From: Rhodopirellula sp.
GTDB taxonomy: Bacteria; Planctomycetota; Planctomycetia; Pirellulales; Pirellulaceae
NCBI GenBank assembly: GCA_002690925.1
Contig: NZGD01000075.1
Location: forward strand, 1 to 36,549
Direction of reading: 5' to 3'
DNA: 36,549 nt
Positions 1 to 8,048 of this stretch are shown here, in pieces. Under the pieces are notes generated by a model. The model ran no database searches. It saw only the letters and a program-made list of their open reading frames with translations, and was not told the DNA's origin. A program made the translations under genes and the position numbers. Position 1 is the first letter of the stretch, and every line of letters begins with the position of its first letter.

Positions 1-112
1 GCCCAGACCGGTAGTTGCCCAGACCGGTAGTTGCCCAGACCGGTAGTTGCCCAGACCAGTAGTTGCCCAGACCAGTAGTTGCCCAGACCAGCAGTTGCTC
101 AGACCAGCAGTT
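1..112. repeat. 16-bp tandem repeat, 7 copies, covering the stop codon of the DUF1552 gene
   Basis: Seven head-to-tail 16-bp units begin at 1, 17, 33, 49, 65, 81 and 97. Units 1-3 are identical (GCCCAGACCGGTAGTT). Units 4-5 change ACCGGT to ACCAGT, unit 6 has ACCAGC, and unit 7 also has GCTCAG for GCCCAG. The array touches the window edge, so the true copy number is unknown. Unit 7 encodes the last residues and the TGA (99-101) of the minus-strand DUF1552 gene, so the array begins inside the coding end and runs into the 3' untranslated region. Divergence is graded: copies farthest from the gene are identical and copies nearest it are most diverged. Confidence 0.95.
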
Positions 113-1499
113 GCTGCAGCGGCCCCCTTTGTGGCATGCCGTTCTTCTGCAACGTCAGGTCGAGATTTCCATAGTGTTCAATCGGATTTCCAAACGCGTT
201 CAGCCAAGTTGTCCACCAGTTTCCAATGGTGCGATGGCCGTCGCTCCCGTAACTCGGGTATTGGATGTAGCGTCCCGCGATGTTGAGTCGTCCGCCGTTT
301 CCACCGATTACCACATACGGCCATTCATTCAGATTGCCGTGGTGCTCGTTACCTGAGTCACTCAGGTAAATGATAGACGTGTTGTCCAGTAAAGTGCCGT
401 CCCCTTCTGGCACCGCTTTCAATTGAGTTGCAAGGTCAGCCAGCAGTTCCATGTGGTGTAACCGGATGATGTCGCGGGCTTCCTCGGGAGATTTTCCATT
501 ACATGTCTCCTTGTGCCCGATTCCATGCACTGTCTTTTCTGACAATCCTAGCTGGGCGTAGCTGGTACTGATGTTATCGAGTCTCAGGGTGACGACGTTG
601 GTGATGCCGGAGATCAATGCCGCTGCGGTAAGGTCGATATGTGCCTGCTGGCGAATCGTGTTCTGCTTTGCCGAAAAGCGGTCGCTATATTCCGGAGCCG
701 AACCACGGATTTGTTCAGCCATCGACGCGAGCCGTTGTCGGCGTATTTTCAGCTCTTCAAACGCGTTGAGATAGTGTCCCATCTTTTCGCGTTCGTTTGC
801 GGGAAGGCTCTGGTTGAGATTGCCAATGTCGCGGACCATGAAGTCCAGCAGGTTAGATTTGAGGTCGTACTGCATCTGAGCTTTTTCATCAGCCGACAGG
901 GCGCTGCCGAAAAGCTGCTGATAGGCAATGTCTGGGCTCGCTTGGAATGGTAATTCCCGTCCCGGTGCGACAGCCGTGATCCCCGGATAAAGCGTACCCT
1001 CGATTTCCTTGCTCATCACTTTGCCACGAAGCGCGAGGCCAATGTGTTGAAAAGGAGATGGGAACAAACGAGCTAGTTCTGCATCAGCGGTGGCTCGCAA
1101 CAATATACCTGAATTGTGCTCGCCACCTGTCTTGTAGACGCCCATCGCACCAAACCAACTGGAGTGACCAGGGCGACACATCTTGCCAGATAGTCCTTGG
1201 ATGATCGCCACTTGATCTTTCAACGGTTCCAGAGGCTTCAATGTGCCGGGAAGATTGTGCTCCGTCAGTGATTCGTTGACCATCAATGACTTGTCATCAA
1301 TCGAAGCTTTTAGCGTTGGCGGTTCAAGGCGTTCAGGAATGATACCGCTGGATTTCATCACAAAAACGAATCGGTGCGGCATTTTTGTACGCTCGATTCC
1401 TGCTGCTTCAAGCTTGAAACGTTGCAGCATCGGTTGCAGCAACAAGCTGCTGGAGCCGAATGCTGTTGTCCTCAGAAACTGTCGCCGTGTTTTGGTCAT
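99..1499 (-). CDS. Tat-exported DUF1552 family protein
   Basis: This 466-residue protein belongs to the DUF1552 family, whose biochemical role is unknown. A twin-arginine signal opens it (RR at 5-6, TRRQFLR, then a small-residue hydrophobic stretch), so it should be exported folded. Family hallmarks include VFVMKSSG near residue 45, LSGKMCRPGHSSWFGAMG near 100, and the C-terminal SDSGNEHHG, EWPYVVIGG and TIGNWWTTWLNAFGNP blocks. It lies 53 bases after the DUF1592-type gene and is probably co-transcribed with it. The same pair recurs at 29858-33503. Compared with that paralogue, which ends RGPLGELIS, this one ends RGPLQQLLV, and the tail and stop codon lie in a 16-bp tandem repeat. A cofactor loaded before export is suggested by the Tat signal but not shown. 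Confidence 0.93.
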   Translation of the reverse strand: MTKTRRQFLRTTAFGSSSLLLQPMLQRFKLEAAGIERTKMPHRFVFVMKSSGIIPERLEPPTLKASIDDKSLMVNESLTEHNLPGTLKPLEPLKDQVAIIQGLSGKMCRPGHSSWFGAMGVYKTGGEHNSGILLRATADAELARLFPSPFQHIGLALRGKVMSKEIEGTLYPGITAVAPGRELPFQASPDIAYQQLFGSALSADEKAQMQYDLKSNLLDFMVRDIGNLNQSLPANEREKMGHYLNAFEELKIRRQRLASMAEQIRGSAPEYSDRFSAKQNTIRQQAHIDLTAAALISGITNVVTLRLDNISTSYAQLGLSEKTVHGIGHKETCNGKSPEEARDIIRLHHMELLADLATQLKAVPEGDGTLLDNTSIIYLSDSGNEHHGNLNEWPYVVIGGNGGRLNIAGRYIQYPSYGSDGHRTIGNWWTTWLNAFGNPIEHYGNLDLTLQKNGMPQRGPLQQLLV

Positions 1500-1529
1500 G
1501 ATTTGTTGCTTATTGCGGTGGCTTGCGTT

Positions 1530-1571
1530 GTCGAGATGTCAAGGTCGAGATATCAAGGTCGAGATGTCAAG
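1530..1571. repeat. 14-bp tandem repeat, 3 copies, covering the stop codon of the DUF1592-type gene
   Basis: Units 1530-1543, 1544-1557 and 1558-1571 read GTCGAGATGTCAAG, with one change (ATATC for ATGTC) in the middle copy. On the minus strand the first unit encodes the last residues (LTSRP) of the upstream gene and the second supplies its TGA (1553-1555). The array therefore sits at the junction of two genes that look like an operon, inside the 53-base spacer. Confidence 0.93.
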
Positions 1572-3988
1572 TTCGGGCCGCCGGTAGGAAGCTCGGCAGG
1601 GGTGTGTTGTTGAGAGAGTGGTTTTCGATAGAGAAACGAGTCAGATGTGAGTAGTGAAATCACCAATGCACGGAAACTGCCACCCGACTGTTCATAGGCG
1701 CGGTCAGCGTTGATCAGCGTCTGGGAATCACTGGGCATCTCATTGCGACCCATCCAGTAGCGAAATGCATGCCGTACAAACGACTGGCGTACACGCGTGG
1801 ATTTGGCCAACCGATGCAGCAGGTCCAGCGGATCGGAGACGGGACCGTCCAGTGTGACATCACCTGTGCCCAGCAGGTCTCCTGATGAATCAACCGGTCT
1901 GGTTTCTCCTTTGGCAAGCAGCTTTTCGTTCTCGCGATGTCTCCCGAAATCATCGAACAACTCAAACGGCATGCCGAGTGGATTCATTTTGACATGGCAT
2001 CTCCAGCAGTCTTCATGACGTGTGACCGCGAACCTCTCGCGAAGTGTCCTGTGATGGTCTTCGGGAATGGATGCATCCACGGTGATGGGCAATTCGGGGA
2101 CGGTGTCGGCAAGTAATCGCTCGCGGATCCATTTGCCACGCCGAACCGGGTCGTTGTCAAGATTCAACGAGTGTGCGATCAACCACGCTGGGTGCATCAG
2201 AATTCCGATTCGCTTTTCTGGTGCCAGGGAGAACGGTTGTTCCACAGGAAAGCTGAATGATTTTTCATCGAGGTTGTAGGTCTGGATGTAATCCCGGCCA
2301 CTCGACCGCGTACCGCCGAGTGGCATGTGGCTGATGTCCGCCAAATCACATTGCTCTAAATACTTCATCCACCGTTTCGTTACATTGCCATTGGCATGCC
2401 GGAAAATCTTGTGAATGGTTCGGACGTGCGACATGTATTCTTCAGGGACTTTGTATGGGAAGTCACGCCATGGTTTGTCCTTGTAGAAGTTGTAGAATTC
2501 CTGCAACGCATCGTGGATTTCGCGTTCGTGGTCATTGTCGCCGGAGTGGGAGACAAAGTACTGATCGGTGGTTAAGAGCTCTGCGAGGACATCTGTGTCC
2601 TGATTTACATGATGCATCACCAAGGTGTCTGCATCTTCGACTAATCGCTCCGGCACCTTGCGGTAGTCTTTTCCAAACCGCGCAGTGTCTTTGAATACTC
2701 CTGGTGCAGCGTTGTATCCGAAGAACTCATGGAAGAATCGCAGGATACGTGGTTTCTGAATAGCTGGGTCATCCCAGTACCGCTCTACTTCACGTTTCAC
2801 ATCTTCCGATGTCTGAAGCTTGCCACTGATTGCTGATGAAAAAAGAGCGTCGTCCGGTTTTTGGTCGGTCAGTGCGTATGCAATGGAAAATGCAAGGTTC
2901 GCTGGAGACAAAATGCGGCGACCATGTTCATCAACAGGCCCTTGCCCCAATTCTGTGCGATACACGGCAGGGGGACTTACCGCAATTGCCAGCAGGGTCG
3001 TGCGCAGCCCTTCTGCGTTTCCGCCTTTTGTGGTGCATTCCTGGCATAGTTGACTGTATTTCTCAATCTCTGCTGGCGTCGGGTCACGCTCGATGATCCA
3101 CAAGAACATACGAGTGATCGCGGTTTGAATCTGTTGGTCAGTTGGGGAAGCACTGCTCAACAGAATCGCTTTGAATTCCGGCGGAGTCGCTGGAAAACGA
3201 GGCCTGATGGGGTTCCCTTTTTTATCTTTGGGTAATTGCTCCGCAGGGATTGGCCCATCACGCTCAATGCGAATTTCATTCAACGCTTCGGCCAGGTGGC
3301 GATCAACAAGCGTTTCGGCATTACGAAGCATTGTCGACAGTGTTGCCGAGTCAGCCATTGTGATTGCTGCGAAATCTTTCAATCCGGCTTTGTCTTCAAT
3401 CGTGAACGGTTGCTTTAGCTTGGTTAATTCACTGCTGGGTGCGCTGTTTTGGCCAGCTCGGAATCCCATGCCTCGATTCGTCAACGAGTCAAATATTGTG
3501 GGGCTTTTTTTCCAAAGTCGCGACGGTGACCAAGCAACTTCACGCACGGATCCATCAAATAAGGATGCGTGGTCAATATAGTTCCCATATTCCGGGTACA
3601 GCCTTTTTTGATTCCATTCGCGGATGACGTCCGAGCCGCGAAGTTGGTTCGTCAGCCACTGCACCACGGTCTTTTTTTCTTTGATAGTGAACGCGTCGGT
3701 TTGGCTCGGAGGCATTTGGTTGGTGGCCAGAACGTGGAAAATGCGTTCCAAGTTTTTACGTGTCTGTCCGGTTTCATTGCCAAGCAGAGTCTCGAGTGTG
3801 AATCCACCAGATGATTCTGATCCTGAATGGCAGTCGGAGCAGTGGGTATTCAGTAGTCCAGTTACGATCTGTTTTGTTGGCGGGCCATCACCGGCAACCG
3901 GAGCGGTGGATTGTGCAACGCAAATGCCAAAGCCTTGGGCAAGCCAATGAAGGAGCAGGAGTGGCAGAAAGAGGAGCAGGCGGTGCAT
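1553..3988 (-). CDS. Exported diheme PSCyt1/DUF1592/DUF1588/DUF1585 protein
   Basis: A planctomycete-type large exported protein of 811 residues. The start at 3988 is preferred over the longer frame from 4195 because a clear Sec signal begins there (MHRLLLFLPLLLLHWLAQG) and the longer form would overlap the upstream gene. Domains in order are a PSCyt1 cytochrome-like domain with CSDCH at 50-54 and a possible distal Met in MPP at 92-94, a DUF1595/DUF1592 region (APANLAFSIAYALTDQ-type block, then FFHEFFGY), DUF1588 (HPAWLIAHSLN, then a second CxxCH, CWRCH at 661-665, followed by MNPLG), and DUF1585 ending in SDSFLYRK. Two CxxCH motifs imply two covalent c-hemes. The paralogue at 29858 stops at SFLYRK; this one has 22 further residues, the last few encoded by the 14-bp repeat. 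Its molecular activity is unknown. Confidence 0.92.
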   Translation of the reverse strand: MHRLLLFLPLLLLHWLAQGFGICVAQSTAPVAGDGPPTKQIVTGLLNTHCSDCHSGSESSGGFTLETLLGNETGQTRKNLERIFHVLATNQMPPSQTDAFTIKEKKTVVQWLTNQLRGSDVIREWNQKRLYPEYGNYIDHASLFDGSVREVAWSPSRLWKKSPTIFDSLTNRGMGFRAGQNSAPSSELTKLKQPFTIEDKAGLKDFAAITMADSATLSTMLRNAETLVDRHLAEALNEIRIERDGPIPAEQLPKDKKGNPIRPRFPATPPEFKAILLSSASPTDQQIQTAITRMFLWIIERDPTPAEIEKYSQLCQECTTKGGNAEGLRTTLLAIAVSPPAVYRTELGQGPVDEHGRRILSPANLAFSIAYALTDQKPDDALFSSAISGKLQTSEDVKREVERYWDDPAIQKPRILRFFHEFFGYNAAPGVFKDTARFGKDYRKVPERLVEDADTLVMHHVNQDTDVLAELLTTDQYFVSHSGDNDHEREIHDALQEFYNFYKDKPWRDFPYKVPEEYMSHVRTIHKIFRHANGNVTKRWMKYLEQCDLADISHMPLGGTRSSGRDYIQTYNLDEKSFSFPVEQPFSLAPEKRIGILMHPAWLIAHSLNLDNDPVRRGKWIRERLLADTVPELPITVDASIPEDHHRTLRERFAVTRHEDCWRCHVKMNPLGMPFELFDDFGRHRENEKLLAKGETRPVDSSGDLLGTGDVTLDGPVSDPLDLLHRLAKSTRVRQSFVRHAFRYWMGRNEMPSDSQTLINADRAYEQSGGSFRALVISLLTSDSFLYRKPLSQQHTPAELPTGGPNLTSRP

Positions 3989-4100
3989 GTCTAGAGGACT
4001 GATGATGGGTTTTCTGTGAATGATTGAGTAGGAAAGTGGCGGAACCTGACCCCGTATTCGACTGTCAAAAGTTGTCTTTTTCAAGCTGAATGACGGTGCT

Positions 4101-5927
4101 TCAATTGTCTTCGATTTTTTCCAAATTGATCGATTCAATGAATTGCTGGTCAGGGTTTGAAGCGAGAATGACCTTCTGGTTCGTGTCGCGATCAATCAAG
4201 GTGACCTCGAAGGTTGCAATCTTGGCCCATTCCAGAGTTTTTCCCTGTTCATTTTTAAAGTCATGACGAGAGATAACAATTTCCTTCCGTTGCCCGCCTT
4301 CGATCCCTTTCGTGTAAACAAAATCTCCCAAGTTGTTTTCCTGGCTTAAAAACTTGCTTCCGGCGTTCAACCGCAGGGCCAATCGTTTACCGCGGGGATT
4401 GATTTTGATGGAAAGTTGTTTGTTGTTGGAGCGATCAAGATCCGGAGTCTGGAACTTGTATGTTTTGATACTGCGTTGGTCTCGACTGGACCAGTCTCGA
4501 GTGCCGTGTTTAAAGTCTTCGAATACAGCCCGGGTTTTGGGAAGTTGAGAAAGCTGTTTCAAATCCAATTCTAGCGGGAGCAGAGAATGCTCCAGCGAGT
4601 TCAAAGCAAAACGAGACGTTTCTTCCCGTTCAAGTTGCACTGGGCTTTGCAGTCGGTACCTGCAAAGGGCAAATACGTATACCGGCAGGTTTTTATGCAC
4701 AGGCAGTGCCACTGACCAGGTACCGTCCTTGAATTGTGCATTTGCACGGTTCCAAAAGCGAGTGCGACTGTTCGGGTCGTAGCTGTAGTAGATTTCTGTG
4801 TCCAGTAATCGTTCTGACTGCGTTGGCGTCACAGTGAAGGCCGCAGTGCCGTCGCGGACCGTGAAAGTCGATGGTGGTGTGGGTGGAATGTTCTGGTTGA
4901 TTCCCCGCAGGTACTGGTTAAACCACTGGTTCAGCAGCACCCACTGCTCTGGTCCGGGGCCATGATTCTGGTGCATGTTTGTGCTGACTCGCCAGTTGGG
5001 GTGCTTCAGAAGTGCCATGGATTGATAGATGCGATCGAACGCGGAATGGAAGTCGTTCGATGAACTAATGAACATGACGGGGCATTTGACAGACGGCCAA
5101 TAGGCACTTGCATCGATGGTCTTGCTGTAGAGATCTGTGTCTTTGAAATGAACTTTGATGCTGCTACCGCGGACGCCACCGGGAAAGTCGATATGCTTGA
5201 AACCGGTACCTCCAACAAAAGGAACCACTGCTTTCAGTCTTGTGTCTGTGGCTGTCAATGCCGTGATCATCCCACCCATCGAGAAACCTGAAAAACCAAG
5301 TTTTGATGAGTCAACCTCGGGTTGTCGCTCCAGGAAAGTAATGGCACGCCGGGCGGCCACTGCCAATAAAAACCAGTTTGCGTTCCGAGGGCTGGGAACT
5401 GGGTCGATCGAAAACTCATCTGGCTGCAAGTTTCGTTTCCATCCTTTACGTAATGCCTTCGAATAGAATCGCGGCCCTTGTGTTGGATCAACCCTTCCCC
5501 AGTCCGTGTTGGTATCGATATCGCTTTCCATCGGTCGCCCCAGCCAATTGATATCGATGGTAGCGAATCCTTGCCCTGCGAAATATCGACCACGATTGCG
5601 TTCGGCTCGCTGTCCGCCACCATGGCTCCAGACAAAGGCGGCATTCTTTTTTTCGTTGTCTGGGAATGAATAGTATGCGGCGATTCGGGACGCAGCTCCC
5701 TTGAACGTGCCGACTCTAAACGTCACGTATCGCGTCACGATCCCATCCATTTTCCATTCCTTGATGACTTGTACATCAAGCGGTTCTGCGCGGGCGTCAT
5801 ACTCGGCCCAAAGATCCAGTGCATTTTGGGGCACATCACTGGGTGTCTTGTACGGCTGGAACGTTTCATTTCCACAGAGCGATATGCTGAGCAGATTAAT
5901 GAATAAGGCGATTCGGAACAGCTGCAT
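4101..5927 (-). CDS. Exported alpha/beta hydrolase, acetylxylan-esterase-like
   Basis: A 608-residue secreted hydrolase with an N-terminal signal peptide (hydrophobic residues 4-18). The alpha/beta-hydrolase core spans about 70-350. An oxyanion-type SHGGG is at 101-105, the nucleophile Ser216 lies in GFSMGG, the probable acid is Asp292 (SSSNDFHSAFD), and the His is 322 (NHGPGPEQW). This arrangement resembles acetylxylan-esterase and dienelactone-hydrolase-like enzymes. The C-terminal 250 residues look like beta-rich accessory domains without motifs I recognise. The gene starts 45 bases after the sulfatase gene and precedes the DUF1592-type gene, so a shared transcript is likely. A role in removing ester groups from a polysaccharide is an inference from the neighbouring sulfatase; the substrate cannot be read from the sequence. 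Confidence 0.85.
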   Translation of the reverse strand: MQLFRIALFINLLSISLCGNETFQPYKTPSDVPQNALDLWAEYDARAEPLDVQVIKEWKMDGIVTRYVTFRVGTFKGAASRIAAYYSFPDNEKKNAAFVWSHGGGQRAERNRGRYFAGQGFATIDINWLGRPMESDIDTNTDWGRVDPTQGPRFYSKALRKGWKRNLQPDEFSIDPVPSPRNANWFLLAVAARRAITFLERQPEVDSSKLGFSGFSMGGMITALTATDTRLKAVVPFVGGTGFKHIDFPGGVRGSSIKVHFKDTDLYSKTIDASAYWPSVKCPVMFISSSNDFHSAFDRIYQSMALLKHPNWRVSTNMHQNHGPGPEQWVLLNQWFNQYLRGINQNIPPTPPSTFTVRDGTAAFTVTPTQSERLLDTEIYYSYDPNSRTRFWNRANAQFKDGTWSVALPVHKNLPVYVFALCRYRLQSPVQLEREETSRFALNSLEHSLLPLELDLKQLSQLPKTRAVFEDFKHGTRDWSSRDQRSIKTYKFQTPDLDRSNNKQLSIKINPRGKRLALRLNAGSKFLSQENNLGDFVYTKGIEGGQRKEIVISRHDFKNEQGKTLEWAKIATFEVTLIDRDTNQKVILASNPDQQFIESINLEKIEDN

Positions 5928-5972
5928 GTCGTTCTCGGGAAATTACGTTGTTGTTGCTGATTGCTTCGTTGG

Positions 5973-7418
5973 TTAGTTTTCGCTCACCATGGTGCTGGTT
6001 GCCCAGCCATGGCCGGTGGGAATGATCTTCAGTTGATCGCTGGTTTCGGGGATTTGGCCCAGTGGTGCGAGTGTTTTTTTCCAAGCAGCATGTTGGGCAG
6101 CCATCTTACGCACGATCTGTGGGTGTTCGTCTGCAACATTGTTCTCTTCACGGGGATCAGAAACCAGGTTGAACAGTTGCCATGCATCCTTCTTGTACTT
6201 CTTGTACAGTCGCCAGTCTTTCCATCGGGTCGCAATCAAGTGTCTGCGTTCCGCATCACCAGGCTCGTTGTTGAGCCAGTATAGGTACTCGTGAGGATCG
6301 CTAGTATCATCGCCCCTCAGGTAAGGGATCAAATCGACACCATCACAGTGGTCCGGCTTGTTTGCGCCGACGAGTGATGCGGCGGTTGAATAGAAGTCAA
6401 AGTTCGCAATCAATCCGTCGAATTGCTTGCCCTCGGGCAGCGTTCCCGGCATTGAAAAAATTGTTGGCACACGAACCCAGCCTTCTTTTTGTGTTCCGAG
6501 CCCTTTGCCGCCTGTGTACGGGGCAGATGATCCTCCCTCACTACCATTGGCGCCATTGTCGCTTGAGAAAATTACGAGCGTGTTCTCCCGGAGATTGTGG
6601 CTTTCCAACGCCTTGATGAGTTTGCCAACCTGATCGTCGACGGAAACAATGGCACCGGCAAGTTTGCGTCTCCTGCCTTTGGCGGTTGTCCTATTCATCA
6701 AGCTTTCGGGAGCCTCCATGCTGGGAGAGTGAACTGCCTCGGGTGACCAGTAGAGAAAGAATGGCTCGTCTTGGTAGGTGTTGACGAACTCGGTGATCAT
6801 GTCTCCGTCGTAATCAGTCAACCACTGGGTCTCGCCTGATTTGTTGATACAGAAATACTTGGACTTGCCACCTTTGCGTTTGATCGCTCCCGCAAGATTG
6901 GGTGGCAGCTCGCTGAGTTCTTTCTTTGTATAGGTTTTCCTCGGTGGGTTGCGAGCGACCTCTGTGAATCCAGTGGACAGGGGACCCTGCTTGCGAGTCC
7001 CGATATCCCATTTTCCAATTTGTCCTGTAACGTAACCCTCGCTCTGCAGGAATTTGGCCATCGTTGGTCGGTCCGATGGAATCGGCAGACCCCGAGACAT
7101 GCCATATTTGCCAAAGCGTTGCCCGTACTGGCCCATCATCAAGCTGCAGCGACTGGGGCAGCACGGTGGATTCGTAATGTAGGACGCAGTGCAACGCACA
7201 CCCTCGGCGGCCAACTGGTCGATGTTCGGAGTTGGGATGTCTTTGCAACCATAAGAACCAATGTCGCCGTAGCCTAAATCATCGATATAGATTAGCACGA
7301 TATTGGGCCTTTTCCCCTCAGCCGAAGTTCCTGCTTCATCTGCCTGCAATGCTTTGGAAGAACCCAGTGAGATCGACAAGAAGATAAGTGAGAAAAGCAG
7401 CAACTTGAGCGATTTCAT
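5973..7418 (-). CDS. Exported formylglycine-dependent sulfatase (arylsulfatase family)
   Basis: A 481-residue sulfatase that would hydrolyse sulfate esters, most likely on a polysaccharide or its oligomers. The start at 7418 is chosen because a Sec signal begins there (MKSLKLLLFSLIFLSISLG); the frame stays open to 7592 only through the GGATT repeat. Metal ligands Asp46-Asp47 lie in YIDDLGYGD, and the sulfatase signature CCPSRCSLMMG contains Cys86 of CxPSR, the residue converted to formylglycine. The second metal site is SSDNGANGSEGG. The C-terminal block WRLYKKYKKDAWQLFNLVSDPREENN is typical of the family. It is the first gene of the proposed minus-strand unit that continues through the esterase and the DUF1592/DUF1552 pair. 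Upstream, AGGA lies about 11 bases before the start. Confidence 0.95.
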   Translation of the reverse strand: MKSLKLLLFSLIFLSISLGSSKALQADEAGTSAEGKRPNIVLIYIDDLGYGDIGSYGCKDIPTPNIDQLAAEGVRCTASYITNPPCCPSRCSLMMGQYGQRFGKYGMSRGLPIPSDRPTMAKFLQSEGYVTGQIGKWDIGTRKQGPLSTGFTEVARNPPRKTYTKKELSELPPNLAGAIKRKGGKSKYFCINKSGETQWLTDYDGDMITEFVNTYQDEPFFLYWSPEAVHSPSMEAPESLMNRTTAKGRRRKLAGAIVSVDDQVGKLIKALESHNLRENTLVIFSSDNGANGSEGGSSAPYTGGKGLGTQKEGWVRVPTIFSMPGTLPEGKQFDGLIANFDFYSTAASLVGANKPDHCDGVDLIPYLRGDDTSDPHEYLYWLNNEPGDAERRHLIATRWKDWRLYKKYKKDAWQLFNLVSDPREENNVADEHPQIVRKMAAQHAAWKKTLAPLGQIPETSDQLKIIPTGHGWATSTMVSEN

Positions 7419-8048
7419 GTTTTGAAAATCCTGGGTGGTGTAAGCCAGTTCTTGAGTTAGAAAGCCTAGCTTAGTGTGTTGGTGAGTTTTGGATTGGATT
7501 GGATTGGATTGGATTGGATTGGATTGGAACCGCAAATTTCGCAGGCAACTGAAATGGGTTGCCCGTGATTTGTTCGGTAGGGCCATACTCATGCAAGAAG
7601 GATGTCGCAGGTGGGAAAGAGAAGGGTGGGAAGCGGGTAATCGTAGATCCCAATGGGTCGAGAATACAACTGGTAGTGCGGCCAGTTACCCGGGGTCACG
7701 AAAAGGCCAGTGATGGTTCTCCACAAAAACTGAAGTTAAGAAGTTAACTCGGAGCCACGTACAACTTTAATCATAACAGTCAGTGGCGACCGGACGGGGG
7801 CAGGAATTCCCTGCAAACAATCTTGATTCAACACGAATAATCGCTAGTCGCAGATTCTGGCTGCCCACAGCATGGAAATCGTGGCGGTGATGCAGGCAAG
7901 CAAGCGGATCAGTAGTGAGTATTCAGGTGTGCCGTATCGTCCAAAATGGGTGTTCGTGAAAGCGGTGCTGGTTTTCCTGAAATCGGTTTGTTTGTTTGTT
8001 ATCTTTTAGGACTGTCCGTGTTTTCCTTTCCGCGATTCAAGAAACTGC
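7419..8048. other. Divergent intergenic region between sulfatase and SASA esterase
   Basis: About 630 bases separate the minus-strand sulfatase from the plus-strand esterase, so promoters for both must lie here. I could not assign clear -35/-10 boxes. The stretch holds the GGATT pentamer array (7489-7528) and a GTTT run near 7986-8000. No convincing gene is present. Confidence 0.7.
7489..7528. repeat. Pentanucleotide (GGATT) microsatellite upstream of the sulfatase
   Basis: Seven perfect GGATT units run from 7491 to 7525, preceded by TT and followed by GGA. They lie roughly 70-110 bases upstream of the assigned sulfatase start. The unit length is not a multiple of three, so gain or loss of a unit would shift the frame of any translation starting upstream, or change spacing in the promoter or leader. 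Confidence 0.97.

Noticed and set aside
1..112. CRISPR-like array
   Set aside because: Units of 16 bp are directly adjacent with no spacers between them, and no cas genes are present; it is a simple tandem repeat.
3989..4195. Longer N-terminus of the DUF1592-type gene
   Set aside because: The extension would overlap the upstream esterase gene and precede a complete Sec signal at 3988, so it is not needed or credible.
7844..8000. Minus-strand frame with a membrane-like stretch in the sulfatase/esterase gap
   Set aside because: About 50 open codons include a hydrophobic segment, but no start codon other than an internal Met is available and no family is recognised.
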